DNA of 64,000 nucleotides from Bacteroidota bacterium. GTDB taxonomy: Bacteria > Bacteroidota > Bacteroidia > Bacteroidales > Paludibacteraceae. The stretch is from assembly GCA_023391625.1 (NCBI GenBank), contig JAEWAN010000034.1, positions 434,001 to 498,000 on the forward strand. Direction: 5' to 3'. Position numbers and translations under genes: made by a program. A model generated the notes under the pieces. It did not search any database. It was not told the origin of the DNA and saw only the letters and a program-made list of their open reading frames with translations. Of this stretch, positions 27,582 through 35,101 are shown piece after piece (positions within the stretch are counted from its first letter, which is position 1; every line of letters starts with the position of its first letter).

Positions 27582-27950
27582 ATGAAAAATTTCGGATATA
27601 AAATAACGAAGCCCCGGGTCATTGATCTGGATCAAGCAGACACCAGCCTATATAAAAAATTAATCAGGCACGTTCCATCTATAGAACGTTGCATTATGTG
27701 CGGAGGTTGTACGGCTACCTGTACAGCCAATAACCATACTGATTTCAATTTCAGGAAATGTCATCTGATGTTTCGCAGAGGACAAACCGAAAATCTGGCA
27801 CAAGAACTGGAAAAGTGCATGCTTTGCGGAAAATGTTCCCTTGTTTGTCCCAGAGGAGTTAATACCCGCGCAGTAGTACAGAACATGCGCATTTTATTAG
27901 GAAATGCATCATACGAAAGGAGGATAAGCCATGCTCTTAGAAAGTACTAA
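27582..27950 (+). CDS. HdrC-like iron-sulfur protein (C2)
   Basis: A 122-residue small HdrC. Two 4Fe-4S motifs are present: Cys37/40/43/47 (CIMCGGCTATC) and about 79-89 (CMLCGKCSLVCPRG). It has only a short N-terminal extension and no C-terminal domain, unlike the first HdrC of the cluster. It lies 71 bases after the HdrA-like gene and overlaps the next gene by 20 bases, so the two products are probably partners: an electron carrier feeding the membrane/CCG protein. Confidence 0.88.
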   Translation: MKNFGYKITKPRVIDLDQADTSLYKKLIRHVPSIERCIMCGGCTATCTANNHTDFNFRKCHLMFRRGQTENLAQELEKCMLCGKCSLVCPRGVNTRAVVQNMRILLGNASYERRISHALRKY

Positions 27951-29844
27951 CGGATTTGTTGCATTTCTACAAAAAACGTCCTTGCTAATGACCGTAAAGG
28001 ACAGTAGTTACTTTATTTCATTCGTAGTTCCGTTTTATTGCGGTTGCCTTTTTCTATTCTCTGTCCTTATCTACAAATATGTAAAATGGATTTTACAAAT
28101 AGATAAGCAGCAGCGCCGCATTATGTGGAAGAACATTTTCAGCAAAAAAGTGTTCAGCGCAGCCTGGGAAACAATCAGCGAATCCTTATTACACAGAAAA
28201 ATATACAAAAAAAATCCGTTATTGGGTTATATGCACATGAGCCTCGCATTAGGATGGTTCATGATGATTGTTTTCGGAAAAATAGAAAGTTCCATCTATA
28301 ACCGGAATTTTTTTGACGATCCGTCTATGGCGATTTTCTTCCGCTATTTTGTACGCGATACACACATTTATCCGGGACAGGGATTATTATCCTTTATCAT
28401 GGACTTTTTCTTACTGGTAGTTTTGAGCGGCGTGGCCTTAGCCATAATAAAACGCTTCCGTTCCAAGCTCATGGGTATGAAAAAAACGACAAAGCAAACC
28501 ACAATAGACAAAACTGCGCTTACCGCTCTCTGGTTTATTTTCCCTTTACGCCTGCTGGCAGAAAGCGTAACCGCCGGGTTAGCCTTTAACGGAAGTTTCC
28601 TTACCCAATCTTTAGGAAACCTCTTATTATCCACAGGATTACCACTGGATATATTGGAATTGCCTATCTGGTGGGCTTACGCACTTGACCTCTGTTTATT
28701 CTTTGTCTGCATGCCGTTCTCCCGGTACATGCACATATTCACTGAAGTTGTACTCATTTTCACACGAAAACTGGGAGTTAAACTGGGAGATCGTTTTTCA
28801 GGATACTCCTATATACAATTAAATTCCTGTTCACGTTGCGGAATCTGTATTGATGCCTGCCAACTGGGCAACGACGCCAGTATCAACCATATTCAGCCTG
28901 TAAACTTTGTAGCAGACACTCGCTATTTACGATTAAAAGCTGATGTACTCAATAACTGCCTGATGTGCAACCGATGCGTGGAAGCCTGTCCGGTAGGAGT
29001 AGAATCCACACTCATACGGCAACAAATCAGAGCAAAAAAAGAACAGCCAGGAAAAGAATTTTATACTTACAGCCAAGCCCAGGAAGCAGACAAAGGTTAT
29101 GATGTTGTTTATTTTGCCGGATGTATGAGTCATCTGACTCCCTCTATCATCCATTCAATGAAAAAGATTTTTGATGCAGCCGGAGAAAAATACTGGTTTA
29201 TGGACGAAGAAAAGGGTTTGTGCTGCGGACGTCCGTTGCGACAGCAAGGATACATACAACAAGCCAATGAACTGGTGGAAAAAAACAAGACACTCATTGC
29301 CTCATCCGGAGCTAAGTTACTGGTCACCTCCTGCCCTATCTGTTATAAATCGTTTAAAGATGAGTATAATTTAGATATCAAGGTTATTCATCATACGGAA
29401 TACATACAGCAGCTACTGGAAAGAGGCAAGCTGAATTTAACGAAAACAGATGTAGATATCGTATATCACGACCCTTGCGAATTAGGACGTGGCTGCAATA
29501 TATACGAACATCCTCGCTACGTGCTTCGTAAAACGGGTAACCTGAAAGTTACAGATCCGGAAAAAGCGAAAGCACTCTGTTGCGGAGGCAGCTTAGGCAG
29601 CACTATCTTAAAATATGAGGATCAGGTAAAAGTAAGAGATAAAGCGTTGGAAGTTTTAACGGCTCCCGATCCTGACATCATTGCCACAGCCTGCCCTCTG
29701 TGCAAAAAAACATTTGCAAACGGCAATAAGATAAAAGTACAGGACATTGCCGAAATTGTAATGGAACATTTAGAAAAAAATCGTACTTTTGACAACGCTT
29801 TTTCAAAAGCTAAGACAAAAGAAGAAATGATAGAAATAATTTAA
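27931..29844 (+). CDS. Membrane cytochrome b-like / 4Fe-4S / double-CCG fusion (DsrM-DsrK or HdrE-HdrD type)
   Basis: A 637-residue fusion. About residues 20-285 hold five or six transmembrane helices with histidines suited to heme b (YMHMSLALGWF, SRYMHIFTEV), as in NarI/DsrM/HdrE. Next come two 4Fe-4S motifs (CSRCGICIDACQ about 300, CLMCNRCVEACPVG about 345). Two complete CCG domains follow: GCMSH/CCGRP/CPIC (about 398-472) and DPCELGRGC/CCGGSLG/CPLC (about 512-590). It thus joins a quinone-facing cytochrome to a DsrK/HdrD disulfide-type site. AAAGGAGG at 27916-27923 is a strong ribosome-binding site. No DsrAB or other sulfite reductase is in the window. Confidence 0.88.
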   Translation: MLLESTNGFVAFLQKTSLLMTVKDSSYFISFVVPFYCGCLFLFSVLIYKYVKWILQIDKQQRRIMWKNIFSKKVFSAAWETISESLLHRKIYKKNPLLGYMHMSLALGWFMMIVFGKIESSIYNRNFFDDPSMAIFFRYFVRDTHIYPGQGLLSFIMDFFLLVVLSGVALAIIKRFRSKLMGMKKTTKQTTIDKTALTALWFIFPLRLLAESVTAGLAFNGSFLTQSLGNLLLSTGLPLDILELPIWWAYALDLCLFFVCMPFSRYMHIFTEVVLIFTRKLGVKLGDRFSGYSYIQLNSCSRCGICIDACQLGNDASINHIQPVNFVADTRYLRLKADVLNNCLMCNRCVEACPVGVESTLIRQQIRAKKEQPGKEFYTYSQAQEADKGYDVVYFAGCMSHLTPSIIHSMKKIFDAAGEKYWFMDEEKGLCCGRPLRQQGYIQQANELVEKNKTLIASSGAKLLVTSCPICYKSFKDEYNLDIKVIHHTEYIQQLLERGKLNLTKTDVDIVYHDPCELGRGCNIYEHPRYVLRKTGNLKVTDPEKAKALCCGGSLGSTILKYEDQVKVRDKALEVLTAPDPDIIATACPLCKKTFANGNKIKVQDIAEIVMEHLEKNRTFDNAFSKAKTKEEMIEII

Positions 29845-29876
29845 TTATAACTACTAATCAAAAAAACAATATCACA

Positions 29877-31136
29877 ATGGTAGATATTTTTGACAGGCTG
29901 AAAAAAGCCGAAGGGGATCTTGGTCAATACAGAAGTAAATCTGACGGATACTTCATGTTCCCCCAACTTGAAGGTGAGATTGGTCCTCACATGAAATTTA
30001 ACGGAAAAGAAGTATTGAACTGGAGTTTAAATAACTACCTTGGGTTGGCTAACCACCCTGAAGTACGTAAAGCTGATGCCGAAGGCGCTGCTCAATTCGG
30101 ACTGGCTGCTCCTATGGGTGCCCGTATGATGTCCGGACAGACCAAATACCACATTGATCTGGAACAAAAGCTGGCTAAATTCGTAAAAAAAGAAGCTGCA
30201 TACCTGATCAACTTCGGATACCAGGGAATGATTTCCATCATAGACTCACTGCTTTCACGTAAAGACGTTGTGGTTTATGACTCAGAATCACATGCTTGTA
30301 TATTAGACGGTCTGCGTCTTCACATAGGTAAACGATTTGTGTACCAACACAATGACATGGAAAGCCTGAGAAAACAACTGGAACACGCAACTAAACTGGC
30401 TGATGAACAAGGAGGCGGTATTCTGGTTATCACAGAAGGTGTATTCGGTATGGCCGGTGACCTTGGAGCTTTGGGAGAAATCGTTAAACTGAAAAAAGAA
30501 TTCAAATTCCGTTTAATGATTGACGATGCTCATGGTTTTGGTACAATGGGAGCTACCGGAGCTGGTACGGGTGAACACTTCAACGTACAGGACGATGTTG
30601 ATGTATATTTCGCAACATTTGCTAAAGCAATGGCAGGTATCGGAGCTTTCGTAGCTTCAGACAAAGCTATTGTAGACAACTTGCGTTACAACATGCGTTC
30701 ACAGATTTTCGCAAAATCACTTCCTCTTCCTATGGTTGTGGGTTCAGCTAAACGCCTGGAACTTATACAGACTCAACCTGAATTAAGAGAAAACCTATGG
30801 AATATTACCCGTGCACTACAAAGCGGATTAAAAGAAGCCGGTTTTAATTTAGGTAACACACAATCACCTGTTACTCCTGTTTATTTCAGCGGTAGCGTGC
30901 CGGAAGGAACCAACATCGTTATCGACCTTCGTGAAAACCATGGTATTTTCTGCTCTATCGTAGTATATCCGGTTGTTCCTAAAGGAGTATTGATGTTACG
31001 TGTTATCCCGACAGCTGTTCATACAATGGACGACGTAAACCGTACGATCGAAGTATTCAAACAAATCAAGGTGAAACTGGATGCGGGCGAATATCTGTCA
31101 GACGAAATGCAGAACATGAAGCTAACTGAATCTTAA
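29877..31136 (+). CDS. capB: PLP-dependent acyltransferase, probably cysteate C-fatty-acyltransferase (CapB/SulA; SPT family)
   Basis: A 419-residue alpha-oxoamine synthase. Marks are SLNNYLGLANHP, DSESHACILDGLRL, MIDDAHGFGTMG (cofactor Asp and His) and ATFAKAMAGIG, with Lys250 the Schiff-base lysine. The family includes serine palmitoyltransferase, Kbl, BioF and the cysteate acyltransferases that make dehydrocapnine, the first lipid step of sulfonolipids. The neighbouring archaeal-type cysteate synthase and SDR gene make cysteate the likely amino acid. Serine cannot be excluded from sequence alone. It starts 32 bases after the fusion gene, so it belongs to the Hdr-like operon. Confidence 0.8.
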   Translation: MVDIFDRLKKAEGDLGQYRSKSDGYFMFPQLEGEIGPHMKFNGKEVLNWSLNNYLGLANHPEVRKADAEGAAQFGLAAPMGARMMSGQTKYHIDLEQKLAKFVKKEAAYLINFGYQGMISIIDSLLSRKDVVVYDSESHACILDGLRLHIGKRFVYQHNDMESLRKQLEHATKLADEQGGGILVITEGVFGMAGDLGALGEIVKLKKEFKFRLMIDDAHGFGTMGATGAGTGEHFNVQDDVDVYFATFAKAMAGIGAFVASDKAIVDNLRYNMRSQIFAKSLPLPMVVGSAKRLELIQTQPELRENLWNITRALQSGLKEAGFNLGNTQSPVTPVYFSGSVPEGTNIVIDLRENHGIFCSIVVYPVVPKGVLMLRVIPTAVHTMDDVNRTIEVFKQIKVKLDAGEYLSDEMQNMKLTES

Positions 31137-31181
31137 TACTACGCTGCATTTGCACGTACAAAATAAAGTTATAAAATCAAC

Positions 31182-31223
31182 GAAATAAGAAAAAGGATGA
31201 ATATTCTTTTTCTTATTTCCTTT
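31182..31223 (+). terminator. Hairpin after the acyltransferase gene
   Basis: GAAATAAGAAAAAG (31182-31195) pairs with CTTTTTCTTATTTC (31206-31219) around a 10-base loop; a short CTTTT follows. It could end or attenuate the transcript coming from the Hdr-like operon. Confidence 0.55.
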
Positions 31224-31234
31224 TCAGCAGAAAG

Positions 31235-31281
31235 AACGGAAAACGGTTGACAAAAGATTGGTTCGAGTCCAATGTCCGTTA
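31235..31281 (+). other. tRNA-like T-arm/acceptor remnant
   Basis: AACGGA (31235-31240) pairs with TCCGTT (31275-31280). Between them is a perfect T-arm: ATTGG-TTCGAGT-CCAAT (31257-31273). Only 16 bases stand where D and anticodon arms should be. It looks like a tRNA with its middle deleted, or a minimal tRNA-like structure, 56 bases before the cysteate synthase gene. Confidence 0.4.
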
Positions 31282-31336
31282 CAATTAAAATTAAACTATT
31301 ATCACTTTAAATCTCCGGAATAGGGATTAATCTATT

Positions 31337-32644
31337 ATGAGTAAATATAACTTAAAATGCGTTCAGTGTGGTTATGTTACTCCCGATTTTAAGACATGGT
31401 TCGATCAGAATCAGATTTGTCCGAAATGCGGAAGTAAACATTCCGAAGTATGGTATAATACCGATTACAATAAACTCCCGGAACTTCTGAAACAACATCC
31501 GGAAAGTTTCTGGAGCTACTTCGACTTCCTACCATTGGAAAACAAAAAAAACATTACATCACGTAACGAAGGAGCTATACCTTTGGAACAATGGGATTTT
31601 CTGGAACAATTTGCCAAAGAAAAATATGGATTGGATATACAGGTATATGCTTACCGTAACGACTTAAACGGGGGAACCGGTACATTCAAGGATGTAGCGG
31701 CTTCATTGGCAGCCAGCCTGTTCAAAGAAAATGGAATTAAACAATACTGTGTAGCTTCTACCGGAAACACGGCTACAGCCTACGGTATGTATCTTGCAAT
31801 CGCAGGTGTAAACTGTTCTATTTTTATTCCCAATAATGCATTAAAAGCTTCTGAAGCCATGATCAGCGCTTACGGGCAGCAAGTATTCCGGGTAAACGGT
31901 GACTATGCCAAAGCAAAAACCGTTGCTGCTGATTATGCAAAAAAATATAATATCCTCATATCAACAGGTAACATAGACCCAATCAGAGTTGAGGCAAAAA
32001 AAACCATGGTATTCGAATGGTTGCGCCAGTTAAAGAAAATGCCGGATGTATATATCCAGGCTGTCAGCGGGGGAACAGGTCCTATTGCCATAGATAAAGG
32101 CTTGCGGGAATTACAAGGTACTTATCCTGATTTAAAAATGCCACGTATGCTTTTAGTACAACCGGATCAATGTGACCCAATGGTTCAGGCATGGGAAAAA
32201 GCTGAAAATGACGGCTTCCCGGAAGGATTTGAAAAAGATTATCCGAAAATCAAAGACCCACAAACTGCTGTACCTACACTAGCCACCGGCGAACCTGCCA
32301 CCTACCCTATCATTGCCAAAATGGTGCTAAATACAGGAGGTACATTCCTTCGGATGAATGAAAACAAATTAGCAGATTACGGCAAACTGGTAGCTTTTGA
32401 ACGCAAAATAATTTTAGGCCCGGCCTCAGCCGTTTGTTTGGCTGGATTCTTCGAATCTCTGAAAAAAGGTTCGATTAAAAACGGGGAAACTGTATTGCTA
32501 AACACAGGTGAAGGCGTAAGACGTGCACCGGAGTATGTGAATGAAATGATTTATACCAGCAAAAACGTGGACAGTGTAGATGAATGTTGTCCGCACACAA
32601 TGGAATCATACAGACAGCAACTTTGGGAAGCTATTCTTAAATAA
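31337..32644 (+). CDS. Archaeal-type cysteate synthase (threonine synthase-like)
   Basis: A 435-residue PLP enzyme. The N-terminus is a zinc ribbon (Cys8/Cys11, Cys28/Cys31), then a threonine-synthase fold with GGTGTFKDVAAS (Lys118, Schiff base), ASTGNTATAYGMY and VSGGTGPIAIDKGL, and a C-terminal LLNTGEGVRRAP. The zinc ribbon, the length and the ending CCPHTMESYRQQLW fit the cysteate synthases first described in methanogens, which make L-cysteate from O-phosphoserine and sulfite, better than normal ThrC. It lies between the acyltransferase and reductase genes of sulfonolipid synthesis. Threonine synthase is the alternative. Confidence 0.78.
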   Translation: MSKYNLKCVQCGYVTPDFKTWFDQNQICPKCGSKHSEVWYNTDYNKLPELLKQHPESFWSYFDFLPLENKKNITSRNEGAIPLEQWDFLEQFAKEKYGLDIQVYAYRNDLNGGTGTFKDVAASLAASLFKENGIKQYCVASTGNTATAYGMYLAIAGVNCSIFIPNNALKASEAMISAYGQQVFRVNGDYAKAKTVAADYAKKYNILISTGNIDPIRVEAKKTMVFEWLRQLKKMPDVYIQAVSGGTGPIAIDKGLRELQGTYPDLKMPRMLLVQPDQCDPMVQAWEKAENDGFPEGFEKDYPKIKDPQTAVPTLATGEPATYPIIAKMVLNTGGTFLRMNENKLADYGKLVAFERKIILGPASAVCLAGFFESLKKGSIKNGETVLLNTGEGVRRAPEYVNEMIYTSKNVDSVDECCPHTMESYRQQLWEAILK

Positions 32645-32712
32645 CAGGAAGAAACATAGTACAGAAACTTATACGACCAAAAACATCAGGATATTTTTTC
32701 TTCAAAGATAAA

Positions 32713-33513
32713 ATGGCAATAACAATTAAAGATAAAGTTATCTGGATAACAGGAGCTTCCTCCGGCATAGGGGAAGCTTGTGCATACCAGTTGGCAAAAG
32801 AACACGCCTGTCTTATTCTGACTGCAAGAAATACTGACAAGCTAACACAAATAAGTGAAAAATGTATTGCCCTGGGTGGAACATGTAAGATTCTCCCCTA
32901 TGACTTATCCGATATAGAAGGTATCCCTGCTCTTGTGAAAAACGCTCTGAGCTTATACGGCCGTATAGACATCATGTACAACAATGCTGGCATCAGCCAA
33001 CGAGCCAAAGCCGGAGACACATTGTTTGAGGTGGATAAAAAAATTATGGATTTAAATTTTTTTGCACCAGTACTCATTACAAAACTCCTGCTGCCTGAAA
33101 TGATAAAAAACGGAGGGGGAACTTTCGTTACAACCACCAGCATTTCCGGACGTTTCGGATTCCCGTTACGGTCAGCTTACTCCTCTTCCAAACATGCGCT
33201 TTACGGCTTTTTTGAAACGGTTCTGGCCGAGTACTACAACGACAATATCCGGGTAGTAATGGTATGTCCGGGACGTGTCAAAACCAATATCTCTTTCTAT
33301 GCTTTGGAGCAAAACGGAAAGCAGCATGGTCAAATGGATGCAGGTCAAGCCGGAGGCATTAGTTCGGAAAAAGCGGCAAAAAAAATAGTCCGGGCTATAC
33401 AAAAGCAAAAACCGGAAGTATTGGTAGGTGGGAAAGAACTATTAATGGTATATTTTAAACGCTTTATCCCGGCTTTAAACAGAAAATTAGCCAGAAATAT
33501 AAAACCAGAATAA
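32713..33513 (+). CDS. Short-chain dehydrogenase/reductase, candidate dehydrocapnine (3-ketosulfonolipid) reductase
   Basis: A 266-residue SDR. The cofactor motif TGASSGIG (about 14-21), NNAG (about 90-93), and the catalytic Ser (TTSISGRFG) with YSSSK are all present. ARNTDKL at the end of strand 2 suggests NADP(H). The C-terminal part (about 230-266) is basic and amphipathic, common in membrane-associated lipid reductases such as 3-ketosphinganine reductase and DHRS7. Position after cysteate synthase and acyltransferase makes reduction of dehydrocapnine the likely job. The next gene begins 3 bases later. Confidence 0.75.
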   Translation: MAITIKDKVIWITGASSGIGEACAYQLAKEHACLILTARNTDKLTQISEKCIALGGTCKILPYDLSDIEGIPALVKNALSLYGRIDIMYNNAGISQRAKAGDTLFEVDKKIMDLNFFAPVLITKLLLPEMIKNGGGTFVTTTSISGRFGFPLRSAYSSSKHALYGFFETVLAEYYNDNIRVVMVCPGRVKTNISFYALEQNGKQHGQMDAGQAGGISSEKAAKKIVRAIQKQKPEVLVGGKELLMVYFKRFIPALNRKLARNIKPE

Positions 33514-33516
33514 ATT

Positions 33517-34608
33517 ATGGAAAAATATGTAATAAGTGGCATTCAGCAAATAGGTGTAGGTGTAGAAGACCTGGTAACTGCCTGGAAGTACTACATTGAC
33601 CTGTTCAACATGGATGTCAAGATTCTTGATGATAATAATATCGCTGATATTATGGCTCCTTACATGGGAGGGAAACCGCGTAAAAAACGTGCAGTCATTG
33701 CTGTTAATATGCAAGGAGGCGGTGGTTTTGAAATATGGCAGCATCAGGAACACAAACCGACTAAAGTCGCTTTTGATCTTCACTTCGGCGATTTAGGCAT
33801 ATATGCCGCTAAAATAAAAAGCCGGAATGTAAAACAAACTTACAATGAATTTATCCAGAATCCGAAAGTAGAAGTGTTAGGAGAAGTAAAACAATCTATT
33901 AACGGAGCAGACACTTTCTTTATCAAAGACATATTCGGAAACATCTTTCAAATTGTAGAAGATAAATATATTTTCCATGACGAGAACCGTTCTACCGGAG
34001 GTCCTGTAGGAGCTATTATGGGATGTACCGACATAGACCGTACCATGGTGATTTACCGCGATATACTGGGTTACGACCAGGTAGTGGCAGACAAAACCGG
34101 AGTATTTGAAGACATTTCGTCTCTTAATTCAGGGGGACAAAAATACCGCCGGGTTCTTCTAACCCACTCTCAACCGAGAAAAGGAAGTTTTAGCCATTTG
34201 CTGGGTCAATCATACATAGAATTAGTACAAGCTTTAGAACGGAAACCTAAAAAAATATACGACGGAAGATATTGGGGCGACCCTGGTTTTATCCAAATAT
34301 GTTTTGACGTACGTAACATGAAGGCATTAGAAGAGAAATGTGCCAATATGGGATTCCCGTTTACTGTGGACAGTTCATCCAAATATAAAAACGGAGAATC
34401 ATTTAACATGGGCGAGGCTGCCGGACAATTTACCTACATAGAAGATCCGGACGGTACGTTAATTGAATTTGTGGAAACCCACAAAATTCCAATCATGAAA
34501 AAGTTAGGTTTATATCTTAATTTGAAGAAACGAGATGCTGAAAAACCACTACAAGATTGGTTACTTAAAATGTTACGTTTCGGAAGAGTAAAACCGGAAA
34601 ACTTATAA
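33517..34608 (+). CDS. Double-domain VOC protein (HPPD/glyoxalase superfamily)
   Basis: A 363-residue protein made of two vicinal-oxygen-chelate modules, about 1-155 and 160-325. Possible metal ligands are Glu in GGFEIWQH, His in FDLHFGDLG and Glu in FQIVEDKY for the first module, and Glu in YIELVQAL and LIEFVETH for the second. The usual first His is replaced by Gln (GIQQIGVGV). The C-terminus (LGLYLNLKKRDAEKPLQDWL) is amphipathic. Start is 3 bases after the SDR stop, so it is tightly coupled to the sulfonolipid genes. Possible roles are modification of the lipid or its precursor; the reaction is unknown. Confidence 0.7.
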   Translation: MEKYVISGIQQIGVGVEDLVTAWKYYIDLFNMDVKILDDNNIADIMAPYMGGKPRKKRAVIAVNMQGGGGFEIWQHQEHKPTKVAFDLHFGDLGIYAAKIKSRNVKQTYNEFIQNPKVEVLGEVKQSINGADTFFIKDIFGNIFQIVEDKYIFHDENRSTGGPVGAIMGCTDIDRTMVIYRDILGYDQVVADKTGVFEDISSLNSGGQKYRRVLLTHSQPRKGSFSHLLGQSYIELVQALERKPKKIYDGRYWGDPGFIQICFDVRNMKALEEKCANMGFPFTVDSSSKYKNGESFNMGEAAGQFTYIEDPDGTLIEFVETHKIPIMKKLGLYLNLKKRDAEKPLQDWLLKMLRFGRVKPENL

Positions 34609-34687
34609 AAAAGAAAGAGACAAAACTCAACTTTAGAAAAGAAGAACTTTCAATCTAAAACTTATTTACCCTTATTTATATTATATA

Positions 34688-34733
34688 AAAAGAGCCATAT
34701 TTCACTCAAAATTGAGTTTGATATGGCTCTTTT
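34688..34733 (+). terminator. Intrinsic terminator after the sulfonolipid genes
   Basis: AAAAGAGCCATAT (34688-34700) pairs with ATATGGCTCTTTT (34721-34733); an inner ACTCAA/TTGAGT stem lengthens the hairpin. It ends in a T run. Confidence 0.88.
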
Positions 34734-34825
34734 ACATATTTAGTTGTAATCCATAAATTCTTCTATCTTTCATTTTTATTTTGACACACCAGCTCTTTTT
34801 TGATTTTTTATTCATAAAATATTCC

Positions 34826-34833
34826 TATCTTTG
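34826..34833 (+). promoter_or_regulatory. Promoter -7 element of the ABC-F gene
   Basis: TATCTTTG matches the consensus. TTTG at 34799-34802 is 23 bases upstream, slightly long. It places the transcript start roughly 260 bases before the ABC-F gene. Confidence 0.6.
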
Positions 34834-34860
34834 CCCCACGTTAATAAATAAACTACTCCA

Positions 34861-34878
34861 ATGAGAATATCTAAGTAA
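34861..34878 (+). CDS. Possible 5-codon leader peptide (MRISK)
   Basis: ATG at 34861 to TAA at 34878 encodes MRISK, about 28 bases after the -7 element and 16 bases before a strong hairpin (34894-34932). Its position matches leader peptides that control antibiotic-resistance ABC-F genes by ribosome stalling. No coding evidence exists beyond position. Confidence 0.35.
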   Translation: MRISK

Positions 34879-34893
34879 GCAAAATGGCCTGTA

Positions 34894-35090
34894 TTACTCC
34901 CACCTGTATAAATAATACAGAGAAAGGAGTAAATAATAAATTAACTATTCACCATGCCATAACCGGAAACCAATTCCGGTATTTGTTTAACTTAGAAATC
35001 ATCTTTACAAGGATATATAATCTTACATTGCAGCATAGAACTACATCTATCCTGTTAGCCCCTTGCCCATGGTTCCGGTTAAACGGCATG
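34894..35090 (+). promoter_or_regulatory. Structured leader of the ABC-F gene (putative attenuator)
   Basis: Three structures are visible. Hairpin A: TTACTCC/GGAGTAA (34894-34900, 34926-34932) with inner CTGTAT/ATACAG. Hairpin B: ACCGGAA (34962-34968) with TTCCGGT (34974-34980), followed by ATTTGTTT like a weak terminator. Long pairing C: CATGCC plus AACCGGAA (34953-34968) with TTCCGGTT plus GGCATG (35073-35090), 14 base pairs with one internal loop. B and C use the same strand and exclude each other, the logic of an attenuator. An alternative frame 34884-35105 ends in TGA overlapping the ABC-F ATG at 35102. Confidence 0.55.
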
Positions 35091-35101
35091 TCACATTTAA
35101 A

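Noticed and set aside
27931..29844. Dissimilatory sulfite reduction (Dsr) locus
   Set aside because: The fusion resembles DsrM and DsrK, but DsrA/B/C genes are absent from the window.
31235..31281. A functional tRNA gene
   Set aside because: There is no anticodon arm or D-arm; only T-arm and acceptor-like stem are present.
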